NCBI GenBank assembly: GCA_045565995.1
Contig: JBJLEF010000001.1
Span: 248,001 to 312,000, forward strand
From: UBA721 sp002705165
Lineage (GTDB): Bacteria > Planctomycetota > Planctomycetia > Pirellulales > Pirellulaceae
Direction of reading: 5' to 3'
DNA length: 64,000 bases
Below, in pieces: positions 44,898 to 53,672 of this stretch (positions are counted from its first letter, which is position 1; the number at the start of each line of letters is the position of its first letter). The notes beneath the pieces are model-generated. The model was not told where the DNA came from and did not search any database. It saw only the letters and a program-made list of their open reading frames with translations. The translations under genes were made by a program, and so were the position numbers.

Positions 44898-46208
44898 TTA
44901 GACGATTTCAAACCCCTTGCGATATTCCTTGGTAATATACTTATCCGCTTCAGGAGCGTTGGTAGCTTTCAACGATTTAGCGTTCCAATCCAAAGCTTTC
45001 CCTGTGCGATAGCTAACGTTACCAAGAAGAACGGTCTCTGTCAGAGCACCCGAGTAATCGAAGTTACACAATGTTGGTGTCCCTTCTTTACAGGCCTTAA
45101 TCCATTCAGCGTGATGACCAATCGATGGTGGAATAGTCTGCTTAGGAGGAGCCCAGCTTTCAAATTTGTCGGTTGGAAACAGTCGGTAACTTGAGTAGTT
45201 AGCGAACATCATTCCTTCTTCTCCGATGAACATGACGCCAGCACCAGGAACACGCTGTCCGTCTATCTCCTTCGGAATCATGTTTCCGTCGTACCAGGTC
45301 AGGTTGATCGTGTCACTACCGTCAGCCGCTGGGAAGACATATTCGACTTTTAGCCCCAATGGGCAGGTTTCTGCATGGACTTCAGGACCAGTTGCTTTAC
45401 AGGAAAGTGGATGCCGAAGACCTAACGCCCAGAATGGAAGATCCATATAATGGCAAGCCATATCACCCAACGTGCCCTGACCAAATTCCCACCAACGTCG
45501 CCAGTTGGCTGGATGGTAACGTCCGGGAGCATAAGGTCGTTCTTCCGCAGGCCCTAACCAAAGATCCCAATCCAGATTCTTTGGGGGTTCTGTGATCTGC
45601 TCAGCCGTCGGTAGTTCTCCACCACCCCAGCCTTTACCGACCCATACGTGAGCATCGGTGATTTTACCGAGGACACCTGACTGAATCGCTTCCACAACTC
45701 TTCGGTAATTTGGCTCCGCATGAATCTGGGTTCCCAGCTGAGTAGCAACACCATGTTTTTTAGCTTCTTCTGCAATCAAACGCGCTTCGAAGACAGTGTG
45801 TGCCAACGGCTTTTCGGTATAAGTGTGTTTACCGGCCCGAATCGCCAACAAGGATGCCGGAGCATGAGAGTGGTCAGCGGTTGCCACGACAACCGCATCG
45901 ATCTTATCACCTTCCTGATCAATCAACTCACGGTAATCTGCATATTTGCGAGCACTGGAGAATTCAGCCGCTGCCCGATTTAGGTAGTTCGAATCGACAT
46001 CGCAAAGCGCAACGATGTTTTCACCCTTTACACCTGAGATATCAGCCGCGGCTCGATTGGCTGTGCCAACACAGGCAATATTCAGTTTTTCGTTAGCCGA
46101 TGTCGACGCTGCCAACTCTGCTCCACTGAAAACTCCGGATGACAATACCGTCGCACCGGCGCCAGTCGTCTTGAGGAAGTTACGGCGATTGTGCCTTTGA
46201 TTAGTCAT
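44898..46208 (-). CDS. Gfo/Idh/MocA family oxidoreductase, Tat-exported
   Basis: An NAD(P)-dependent sugar or cyclitol dehydrogenase-like protein of 436 residues with a twin-arginine signal (NRRNFLKTTGAGATVLSSG), so it acts outside the cytoplasm. The Rossmann part (about 40-165) has IACVGTANRAAADISG and the Lys of the EKPLAHTVFEA motif (family EKP), followed by a C-terminal alpha/beta domain with WRRWWEFGQGTLGDMACHYMD, typical of the planctomycete/Bacteroidetes exported group. Substrates of this group are little known; some act on glycosides by oxidising a sugar. It is monocistronic. Confidence 0.93.
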   Translation of the reverse strand: MTNQRHNRRNFLKTTGAGATVLSSGVFSGAELAASTSANEKLNIACVGTANRAAADISGVKGENIVALCDVDSNYLNRAAAEFSSARKYADYRELIDQEGDKIDAVVVATADHSHAPASLLAIRAGKHTYTEKPLAHTVFEARLIAEEAKKHGVATQLGTQIHAEPNYRRVVEAIQSGVLGKITDAHVWVGKGWGGGELPTAEQITEPPKNLDWDLWLGPAEERPYAPGRYHPANWRRWWEFGQGTLGDMACHYMDLPFWALGLRHPLSCKATGPEVHAETCPLGLKVEYVFPAADGSDTINLTWYDGNMIPKEIDGQRVPGAGVMFIGEEGMMFANYSSYRLFPTDKFESWAPPKQTIPPSIGHHAEWIKACKEGTPTLCNFDYSGALTETVLLGNVSYRTGKALDWNAKSLKATNAPEADKYITKEYRKGFEIV

Positions 46209-46418
46209 ATGTTCTTTTCCCGTTCTTATACACAGAGGGGGTTATAGTCTTCATATCGTTTGTCTCCGTTAATCTTAGCACAAAAATACGGCACATTCCC
46301 CTTCCATTTAATAATCCGGTTCCATCCTCCTCCTGAGGTGATAAAATGAAGATCATGCAAGCTCAGAACAAGGGCTCAAACAAGACAAAAACAATGAAAC
46401 ACGGGGGTGGCACACACC

Positions 46419-46859
46419 ATGAGTGCTCAACAAAAAGCAGAAGCACTGGGCATTGAATTCCAGGCTATCGAACCAGGTTACCTAAATCTTTGCATTCGCA
46501 GCGGTAATCAACTTATTACCTCGGGTCACACGAGCACAGCCAAAGGTATTCTCGGCAAGGATCTGAGTGTTGAAGATGGATACGCTGCCGCCCGTGACTG
46601 CGGTATCAAGATCCTACAATCTGTACACGACGAATACGGTACGCTGGATAACCTGCGTGTTATCAAAGTACTCGGTTGTGTTTATTCAGCATCTGAATTC
46701 ACCGATCAGCATCTGGTTATTAATGGCTGCTCCGATCTCTTCCATGAAATCTTTGGGAAAGAAGGGGACGGCTACCATGCACGAAGTGCGCTTGGCTTTG
46801 CTGCCCTGCCGACTGGGGCTGCTGTTGAGGTGGAAGCGATTTTTGAAATTGTAGAATAA
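46419..46859 (+). CDS. RidA/YjgF-family protein
   Basis: A 146-residue member of the RidA superfamily, whose enzymatic members deaminate reactive enamine/imine intermediates. The ATG at 46419 is chosen because GGGGGTGG lies about 8 bases upstream; the GTG at 46407 overlaps this site. The C-terminal block HARSALGFAALPTGAAVEVEA holds the Arg that corresponds to the RidA substrate-binding Arg, but the subgroup is the longer one (about 150 residues) with less clear activity. trhO begins 5 bases after its stop. Confidence 0.9.
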   Translation: MSAQQKAEALGIEFQAIEPGYLNLCIRSGNQLITSGHTSTAKGILGKDLSVEDGYAAARDCGIKILQSVHDEYGTLDNLRVIKVLGCVYSASEFTDQHLVINGCSDLFHEIFGKEGDGYHARSALGFAALPTGAAVEVEAIFEIVE

Positions 46860-46864
46860 CATCG

Positions 46865-47752
46865 ATGTCAGACCAATCGTTCACTATCACGGCCTTCTAT
46901 AAATTTCTAGAAATCGAAGAGGCTGAACTTGGCGCTGTGCGTAGCGAACTGCAACGTATGGGATACAAGTTTAGGCTGCAAGGACTCGCGCTCATTGCGA
47001 CCGAAGGGGTCAATGGCACCGTTTCAAGTACCGCTGAAGGTATCGCTCAATTCAAAGACTATCTTCAGGAGCGATTTGGGGAGATCACTTTTAAGGATAG
47101 CTATAGTGAGTTCCGTCCATTCAAACGATGGCTCGTAAAGATTCGGGACGAAATCGTTGCAATCAAAGATAAGTCCATTCTTCCCGACGGTGATCACAAC
47201 CATCTATCTCCGCAAGAGTGGCATCGGGTTTTATCAGAAGAAGATGTTGTACTCATCGATACTCGAAATATCTGTGAAACCGATATCGGTATGTTCAAGG
47301 GAGCCGTTGACCCTCGGCTTAATAGCTTTGGCGAATTCCCTGAGTGGGTACGTGAGTGCGATATTCCTAAAGACAAAAAAGTTTTAATGTATTGCACCGG
47401 CGGTATCCGCTGCGAAAAAGCTTTGATTTCAATGGAACGTGAAGGATACGAGAATGTTTACCAATTACAGGGAGGTATCCTCGATTACCTGGCACAGTAT
47501 CCGGAAGGATATTGGCAGGGAGAGTGCTTTGTCTTTGACGGTCGTGTCGCTGTCGATAATCAACTGGCACCTTCGCAACGCTACAAGTTCTGCCCCCATT
47601 GCGGCGATCCCGGTGACCTGAAATCTATCTGCCAAATATGTGATATCGAGATGGTCATCTGCAAAGAGTGTGCTGGACAACCTGAGCACAATACCTGTTC
47701 CAAGAACTGCGCTGAAAAGTTTCGGCGGCAGGCTGCTGCGACAGGAGACTAG
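46865..47752 (+). CDS. trhO: tRNA uridine(34) hydroxylase TrhO (rhodanese-like)
   Basis: Rhodanese-domain enzyme of the YceA/TrhO family that hydroxylates U34 of tRNAs. The protein has 295 residues: an N-terminal ferredoxin-like domain (about 1-95; LIATEGVNGTVSS), a rhodanese domain (about 115-225) with the catalytic Cys177 in YCTGGIRCEKA and QLQGGILDYL, and a Cys-rich C-terminus (FCPHCGDPG, ICQICDIEMVICKEC, CSKNC) as in many full-length relatives. It lies between the RidA gene (5 bases) and the PhyH gene (4 bases), so the three are co-transcribed. Confidence 0.95.
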   Translation: MSDQSFTITAFYKFLEIEEAELGAVRSELQRMGYKFRLQGLALIATEGVNGTVSSTAEGIAQFKDYLQERFGEITFKDSYSEFRPFKRWLVKIRDEIVAIKDKSILPDGDHNHLSPQEWHRVLSEEDVVLIDTRNICETDIGMFKGAVDPRLNSFGEFPEWVRECDIPKDKKVLMYCTGGIRCEKALISMEREGYENVYQLQGGILDYLAQYPEGYWQGECFVFDGRVAVDNQLAPSQRYKFCPHCGDPGDLKSICQICDIEMVICKECAGQPEHNTCSKNCAEKFRRQAAATGD

Positions 47753-47756
47753 AATC

Positions 47757-48497
47757 ATGCTTAACGAGCCCCAACTCACTGAGTATCAGGACAAGGGTCA
47801 TCTCACCATCAATGACTTCTATGGACCCGCAACGGTTGCTCAGGTAATCGACGAGATCAATATCTGGGCCGATGAGACTCGAGCTGTTTTAAGCGCGGAA
47901 GACCAACGTTGGTATTTCGAAAAGAATGTTCCCCCGGGAATCTCTGTTTTTCGGAAACTCGACAATCCTATCTACAATCGTAAGGTGCTACGGCAGTTGC
48001 TGGTCACACCTGAACTTCTTAGTATTGCCAAACAGTTGGTCGGTAAACCTCTGACAGTTTTTTTCAGCCAGGTATTCATGAAGCCAGCGAAGTATGGTGG
48101 ACCAAAACCTGTTCATCAAGACAACTATTATTTTGGCCCGGAAGACGAAGAGAGAGTCCTTACTGTCTGGCTAGCGATCGACAATGCCACCGTCGAAAAC
48201 GGCTGTCTTTATTTCGGTGACGGTAGCCATCACACCGGTGTTCATCAGCACGTCGCTCCATCCGACGAACCTTTCAATTTGATGGTACCAAAAGAAATCG
48301 CAGCTGAATTCCCTATGACACCAGCTCCGGTAGATGCCGGAGGAATTTCGCTTCACCACGGAAGTACCTTTCATCAGTCCTCTGAAAACAAAAGCGAATT
48401 TCCACGCCGCGCATTAGCAATGCACTTTATTCCGCAGGACATGCCTTTGATTAATCCTGCTCTGAAGTACGATCAAAATGCCATCGTGCGATTTTGA
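47757..48497 (+). CDS. Phytanoyl-CoA dioxygenase (PhyH) family protein
   Basis: Fe(II)/2-oxoglutarate-dependent oxygenase fold, 246 residues. The iron ligands are His120 and Asp122 (PVHQDNYYF) with a distal His at 200/201 (SLHHGSTFHQSS) and an Arg about 17 residues later for 2-oxoglutarate. The substrate is unknown; the family hydroxylates lipids, small molecules and sugars. The ATG at 47757 is preceded by AGGAG in the end of trhO. It continues in the same direction into the sulfatase run, with a 35-base gap, so co-transcription is possible. Confidence 0.9.
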   Translation: MLNEPQLTEYQDKGHLTINDFYGPATVAQVIDEINIWADETRAVLSAEDQRWYFEKNVPPGISVFRKLDNPIYNRKVLRQLLVTPELLSIAKQLVGKPLTVFFSQVFMKPAKYGGPKPVHQDNYYFGPEDEERVLTVWLAIDNATVENGCLYFGDGSHHTGVHQHVAPSDEPFNLMVPKEIAAEFPMTPAPVDAGGISLHHGSTFHQSSENKSEFPRRALAMHFIPQDMPLINPALKYDQNAIVRF

Positions 48498-48532
48498 TTG
48501 ACTCTTGTTCAACACTGGATTCCATAACCATC

Positions 48533-50293
48533 ATGCAAAAACTAACGGTCTTATTGATTGCACTCTTATTTACTGATTTTACTCGGGCTGAACAACCAAA
48601 CATTGTTGTCATCCTCACTGACGACCAGGGCTGGGGCGACCTTAGCCTGCACGGCAATAAGAATCTAAGTACACCAAACCTTGATGCTTTGGCAAAATCC
48701 GGAGTCCAGTTCGACCGGTTCTATGTTTGTCCTGTCTGCTCACCAACGCGGGCCGAGTTTTTAACCGGACGGTATCACGCACGCGGTGGTGTATTTAGCA
48801 CTACCGCCGGCGGAGAACGACTGAACCTTGACGAAGTGACCATTGCCGACACTTTCAAGGCAGCAGGCTATAACACCGGTGCCTTTGGCAAATGGCACAA
48901 TGGAATGCAGTATCCATACCACCCCAATGGACGTGGCTTCGACGAATACTATGGTTTTACTTCAGGACACTGGGGGCACTATTTCTCACCGGTGCTTGAA
49001 CACAACGGCGCCTTGACACGAGGGAAAGGTTTCTGTGTCGATGATTTCACCAACAAAGCAATGGACTTCATCGAAGAAAGTGTCAAACAAGACCAACCTT
49101 TCTTTACCTATCTGCCATACAATACTCCCCACTCTCCAATGCAGGTCCCCGATCGATTCTGGAAGAAATTTGACGGCATGGAACTCCCGCTGAGAAACCG
49201 CGACCCGAAAAAAGAGAATGTACAGCATACTCGGGCAGCACTCGCGATGTGTGAAAACGTGGATTGGAATGTCGGAAGGTTGATGAAAAAACTCAAAAGC
49301 CTAAACGTGGCTGACAATACCATCGTCGTCTTTTTCCACGACAACGGCCCTAATGGAAGCCGTTGGAACGGCGAAATGCGGGGACGAAAAGGTTCCACCG
49401 ATGAAGGAGGGTGCCGTTCTCCTCTATTTATCAGTTGGCCTGACAAGATCAAACCAGACACGTATGTCACTCAAATCGCATCCGTAACAGACTTGCTGCC
49501 AACACTGTCTAATATGGCAGGCGTCAATTTAATTGGCACCAAGCCACTCGATGGGATCGACCTCACCTCCTGGATTGCCGATTCACAAAAGGAACCTAAC
49601 GATCGAATCATTATAAATGCCTGGAAAGGCAAGGTCAGTGCCCGCAACCAGCAATACCGTTTGGACAATACGGGTCGTCTTTATGACATCACCAACGATC
49701 CGCAGCAGGACAAAAATATCACCGACGAGCAACCTGAAGTCGCCAGACAACTAAGCCTGGCAGTGAAAGATTTCACCGCAGATGCGTTAAAGGGCTACAC
49801 CACAACCAACGACGGTCGTCCGTTTGTCATCTGCCACAAAGACTACAAATGGACGCAGGTTCCGGCTCGTGATGGTACAGCCCATGGAAGTATTACTCGC
49901 TCTAACAAGTTCCCGAATTGCTCGTACTTCCTGAACTGGACAAGTACTGAGGACAAAATTACATGGCCTGCGGAGGTTCAGCATTCCGGAAAATACCGGG
50001 TCTACCTACATTACACGTGCCGGAAAGAAGATATTGGTTGCCGTGTAAAGTTACAATTCAATCAAACCACTCTTTCCCAGCAAATTACCGAAGCGCATCA
50101 CCCACCTGAAATCGGTGCGAAAGAAGATCGATTCGTACGCGTTGAATCTTATATCAAATTCTTCAAGGAGATTGAGCTGGGTATCATGGAATTGGAAGCC
50201 GGAGCAGGGGAATTAACGCTGACGGTTCCAGAAATGGTGGGCGATCGGGGAATTGAATTTCGGCTGTTGATGTTTGAACGTATCGAGGATTAG
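48533..50293 (+). CDS. Secreted sulfatase 1 (formylglycine type)
   Basis: Alkaline-phosphatase-fold sulfatase of 586 residues. The ATG at 48533 starts a signal peptide (MQKLTVLLIALLFTDFTRA). Metal-site DD at 30-31, and the modification motif CSPTR at 69-73 (Cys to formylglycine) followed by LTGR, are intact; GKWH, HDNG and RSPLFISWP complete the family. The sulfatase domain ends near residue 430; the remaining 150 residues form a beta-rich domain (YKWTQVPARDGTAHGSITRS onwards), probably a carbohydrate-binding module. Its substrate is probably a sulfated polysaccharide. 11 bases separate it from sulfatase 2. Confidence 0.95.
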   Translation: MQKLTVLLIALLFTDFTRAEQPNIVVILTDDQGWGDLSLHGNKNLSTPNLDALAKSGVQFDRFYVCPVCSPTRAEFLTGRYHARGGVFSTTAGGERLNLDEVTIADTFKAAGYNTGAFGKWHNGMQYPYHPNGRGFDEYYGFTSGHWGHYFSPVLEHNGALTRGKGFCVDDFTNKAMDFIEESVKQDQPFFTYLPYNTPHSPMQVPDRFWKKFDGMELPLRNRDPKKENVQHTRAALAMCENVDWNVGRLMKKLKSLNVADNTIVVFFHDNGPNGSRWNGEMRGRKGSTDEGGCRSPLFISWPDKIKPDTYVTQIASVTDLLPTLSNMAGVNLIGTKPLDGIDLTSWIADSQKEPNDRIIINAWKGKVSARNQQYRLDNTGRLYDITNDPQQDKNITDEQPEVARQLSLAVKDFTADALKGYTTTNDGRPFVICHKDYKWTQVPARDGTAHGSITRSNKFPNCSYFLNWTSTEDKITWPAEVQHSGKYRVYLHYTCRKEDIGCRVKLQFNQTTLSQQITEAHHPPEIGAKEDRFVRVESYIKFFKEIELGIMELEAGAGELTLTVPEMVGDRGIEFRLLMFERIED

Positions 50294-50304
50294 GGAACTA
50301 TTTA

Positions 50305-52938
50305 ATGCGAAGTTGGCTTATCTTTTTGCTCTGTCTGATCAACGCCGAAGTCTCCGCCCGACAGCCTAATGTGATCTTCATTCTGGCGGACGATCTTGGT
50401 TATAGCGAATTGGGTTGCTACGGCAACGACTTCAATGAAACCCCGTCGCTCGACAAGTTAAGTAAGCAAGGAATGCGATTTACCGATGCCTATGCAGCCG
50501 CACCTGTTTGTTCGCCCTATCGAGCGTCACTCATGACCGGCCTGCATCCTGCCCGTGTTGGTATCATTGACTACTTACGTCCAAACTCCGCTTTCGCTAT
50601 CTCACCAGCACAATATACGCTGCCTCGCGCCTTCCAATCCAATGGATACACCACTGGTTTCATTGGAAAGTGGCATCTAACCGGCTACAAATATCACGAC
50701 TCTGAATTTGAAGTTCGACCTACGGATGTAGGGTTTGACACAGAAATCGGAGGCGAAATCAAAGGCGTTGGTAACGGAGCCAACTTCTGGCCCTATGTAT
50801 TCCGGGACCAACCTATTCGTTGGCTGGATTTCAAAGAAAACAAACTTGGCGATGAAGAATATCTCGTTGATCGGATGAACCAGGAAGCGGTTGAATTCAT
50901 TGAACATAACAAAGAGAAACCATTCTTTCTGTATCTAAGCCACTATTCAACGCATTCGATTCTCAATGGTCGGGCGGACAAAGTAAAGAAGTACATTGCT
51001 AAGCATCCTCCGGGTCCTAGCTCACGGGATAGGTGCTATTTATGTCAGGACAGCGGTCACGATGGAGATTCTCTGCACCATTGGGCGCAACACCATAATC
51101 CGCATCTGGCTGCCATGCTCGAATCCATTGATGATGGTGTTGGCCTGATCATGAATAAACTCGAAGAACTGGAACTGGCAGACGATACGATTCTTATCTT
51201 TTCAAGTGACAACGGAGGGGAGACTCAAGTAACAACCAATGCTCCTTTACGCGGCGGAAAAAGTCAGTTGTATGAAGGTGGTATTCGTGTGCCATTAATT
51301 ATTCGCTGGCCCGGAAAAGTTCCAACCGGGGCTACCACCAATTCCTACACAACCAGTACCGACTTTTTCCCCACACTTGCGGAAGCCTGTCAATTGCAGA
51401 CCCGGGACAACTACAAATTTGATGGGACTAGCGTTTGGGGGGATTGGCAGGGAGCAAAGCAGAATCGAGCGGTTCGTGACTTACATTGGCACTACCCCTT
51501 GGAGAAACCTCACTTTCTCGGAGGGGTCTCTGCAGGAGCCATTCGTTCCGGAGATTGGAAGCTTGTGGAATTCTTCGACACCGGTGAACTCGAGCTCTAC
51601 CATCTGGAAACCGATCTAGGCGAGACGAACAATGTCGCCAAACAAAACCCGCAACTGGTCGAAAGTCTTTATACACGTCTCATTCAATGGCGAGATCGAG
51701 TCGATGCTCGCACCAGTTCGTCACTGAAGATGACACGAAGCGGAAATGCTGTTTTTCAAGACGCATTTTCACCGGGACTGGTAAGCGACCGCTGGTCACG
51801 AACTGAGAATTACACCGTCAAAGATGGAACACTTGCTCGCACGGACCATTCCCAAGAAGAAGCACGTATCTTTCTACAAAAGCCGGAATATAAAAATGTA
51901 GTTATTAAATTCGATTTTCAATTCCAGGGCACAAAAGATATCCGATTCCTGACCGGCACACCCGGCAAGTACAATGTGGTCGTTCATATTCATCGTGACC
52001 GATTCTTCCTCCAGACAGCGGTCGACCAAACTGTACCATTCTTCCCTGCAATACACGGGATATGCGGTTTTGATTTCGAGGAAGATAAGTGGTACACAAT
52101 GACGGTTGAGATTGCTGACGATGAAGTCTTAGCTCATATCGATCAGCAACATTTTGTCCACGCTCAGCATCCCATCATCAACAGAACCCGTACCTACTTT
52201 GCATTTCAAACGGCAACTCCTGGAGCTGTCCTCGACAATGTTCAGCTTTTACAAGGGTTTAAGCTCAAAGACTGGGATCAGCTTCGTGCCGAGTACATCA
52301 AACGACAACAACAACGCCCACTACCTGACATGTCAATTCGAGATCAATGGCAAAGGCTAAAAACAAATACTCATGACCTGCTTTACCGAACAGATCCAGA
52401 GTACCAATCTATTGTCGATCAATTAGCCGTTGCCAAGTTACAACAGCATGAACAATTTCCTCAAGTATTCAGCTCTATCAAAGAGGTGCGAAAACCCATC
52501 ACCGAACTGAGAAAGAAACTGGCAGCGGAAAACATACAATATCAGGCGTTGAACAAGGAAATAAATCAAACCAGGCAAACGGAAAAACAGTTTGTACTGA
52601 AACGATTCCCTGAACTGGAAAAATTGCCCGCCAGCGAGTTTGAAGCGGCCTATGCCCAACGTCGTCAACAAGTCATCAAAGATGCTGTCCTCGTCGAACT
52701 TCAAAAGCAACAAACGGCGGCCGAAGCAAAATTGACTAAAGCGTTCCCCGAACTGTTCATAACCAATGAAGAAATTCAGGCAAAACAACGGGAACAACGA
52801 GCGAAGCTGAAAGACTCACCCGAATTCCAAAAAACGCTTCGTGATGTATCAGATTTGGTTAAAGCAGAGATGGAATATCGTCATCAAAAAAATGCGGAAT
52901 TGAAAGCCCTTTGGCTGCAGATCTTCATGAAAAAATAG
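50305..52938 (+). CDS. Secreted sulfatase 2 with lectin-like domain and coiled-coil tail
   Basis: A large sulfatase, 877 residues, with a signal peptide (MRSWLIFLLCLINAEVSA). DD at 29-30 and CSPYR (69-73) make up the metal site and the formylglycine motif; GKWHLTGY and SSDNGGE follow. A Cys-rich insert (RCYLCQDSGHDGDSLHHW, about 243-260) is uncommon. After the sulfatase domain (about 20-475) come a LamG/DUF1080-like beta-sandwich (about 490-655) and a long helical, Gln/Lys/Glu-rich tail with coiled-coil character (about 660-877). The tail may mediate attachment or oligomerisation. It belongs to the rightward run between sulfatase 1 and the DUF1080-type gene. Confidence 0.94.
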   Translation: MRSWLIFLLCLINAEVSARQPNVIFILADDLGYSELGCYGNDFNETPSLDKLSKQGMRFTDAYAAAPVCSPYRASLMTGLHPARVGIIDYLRPNSAFAISPAQYTLPRAFQSNGYTTGFIGKWHLTGYKYHDSEFEVRPTDVGFDTEIGGEIKGVGNGANFWPYVFRDQPIRWLDFKENKLGDEEYLVDRMNQEAVEFIEHNKEKPFFLYLSHYSTHSILNGRADKVKKYIAKHPPGPSSRDRCYLCQDSGHDGDSLHHWAQHHNPHLAAMLESIDDGVGLIMNKLEELELADDTILIFSSDNGGETQVTTNAPLRGGKSQLYEGGIRVPLIIRWPGKVPTGATTNSYTTSTDFFPTLAEACQLQTRDNYKFDGTSVWGDWQGAKQNRAVRDLHWHYPLEKPHFLGGVSAGAIRSGDWKLVEFFDTGELELYHLETDLGETNNVAKQNPQLVESLYTRLIQWRDRVDARTSSSLKMTRSGNAVFQDAFSPGLVSDRWSRTENYTVKDGTLARTDHSQEEARIFLQKPEYKNVVIKFDFQFQGTKDIRFLTGTPGKYNVVVHIHRDRFFLQTAVDQTVPFFPAIHGICGFDFEEDKWYTMTVEIADDEVLAHIDQQHFVHAQHPIINRTRTYFAFQTATPGAVLDNVQLLQGFKLKDWDQLRAEYIKRQQQRPLPDMSIRDQWQRLKTNTHDLLYRTDPEYQSIVDQLAVAKLQQHEQFPQVFSSIKEVRKPITELRKKLAAENIQYQALNKEINQTRQTEKQFVLKRFPELEKLPASEFEAAYAQRRQQVIKDAVLVELQKQQTAAEAKLTKAFPELFITNEEIQAKQREQRAKLKDSPEFQKTLRDVSDLVKAEMEYRHQKNAELKALWLQIFMKK

Positions 52939-52997
52939 TGATAATGAAATTGGCTATCCATCCAAAACAATATTTCACCCTAGCAAAAAGGCGAATC

Positions 52998-53666
52998 ATG
53001 CTCCGCGTATTAATACTTCCGTGCATCTTAGTAGTCGCACTCTCCAGCTATGCACTGGCCGTCAAACCTGCTCTTCCGATAGTCGCTAACGAAGATTTCA
53101 GCCAGAGTGCCGCCAACTGGGAGCCAAAAGACCCGTCTGCCTGGAAAGTTGTGAAACAAGGCTCGGAGAGCTTCTATTCCATGTTCAAAGATAGTAGCTA
53201 CAAGCCAGAGGTGCGATCTCCTGTTAACTTCGCGTTACTAAAAAATATCTCCGTATCAGACTTCGTACTCGACGTGGATATGCGTTCCACTCAGGAAACC
53301 TACGGACACCAGGATCTTTGTTTATTCTTCGGCTACCAGGATGCCTCACACTTCTATTACGTCCATCTAGGTCGCGAAGCGGATGCGCATGCAAACTCTA
53401 TCTTCCTGGTGAACGGTGAACCACGTGTCAGTATTGCTCAAAAACGAACCGACGGTACCAATTGGTCGAAGGATTGGCACCACGTTCGTATCAAACGGGA
53501 TGTCGGAAAAGGAACCATCGAAGTATTCTTTGACGACATGAAGCAGCCTGTCATGACCACAACAGATAAGCACTTTCTTCATGGTCGGGTCGGCATCGGA
53601 AGCTTTGACGATACCGGCGACTTTGATAACTTCCGATTACTCGGGCAACTTAAGAAAACAAAATAG
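52998..53666 (+). CDS. DUF1080-type (LamG-like) secreted protein
   Basis: A 222-residue exported beta-sandwich protein. The ATG at 52998 has AAAAGGCG upstream and starts a signal peptide (MLRVLILPCILVVALSSYA); a start inside sulfatase 2 would add 29 residues. The domain matches the 3-keto-disaccharide hydrolase/DUF1080 lectin fold: EDFSQSAANWEPKDPSAWKV, the LFFGYQDASHFYYVHLG strand pair and the final VGIGSFDDTGDFDNFRLLG. It resembles the middle domain of sulfatase 2, so it may share a ligand. 6 bases separate it from sulfatase 3. Confidence 0.88.
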   Translation: MLRVLILPCILVVALSSYALAVKPALPIVANEDFSQSAANWEPKDPSAWKVVKQGSESFYSMFKDSSYKPEVRSPVNFALLKNISVSDFVLDVDMRSTQETYGHQDLCLFFGYQDASHFYYVHLGREADAHANSIFLVNGEPRVSIAQKRTDGTNWSKDWHHVRIKRDVGKGTIEVFFDDMKQPVMTTTDKHFLHGRVGIGSFDDTGDFDNFRLLGQLKKTK

Positions 53667-53672
53667 CGGTCC

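Noticed and set aside
44886..44913. Inverted repeat at the end of the Gfo/Idh/MocA gene as a terminator
   Set aside because: The stem contains a bulge and no T run follows on either strand, so it is not called, although it lies between convergent genes.
46407..46418. GTG start for the RidA-family gene
   Set aside because: The GTG sits inside the G-rich ribosome binding site that suits the ATG at 46419.
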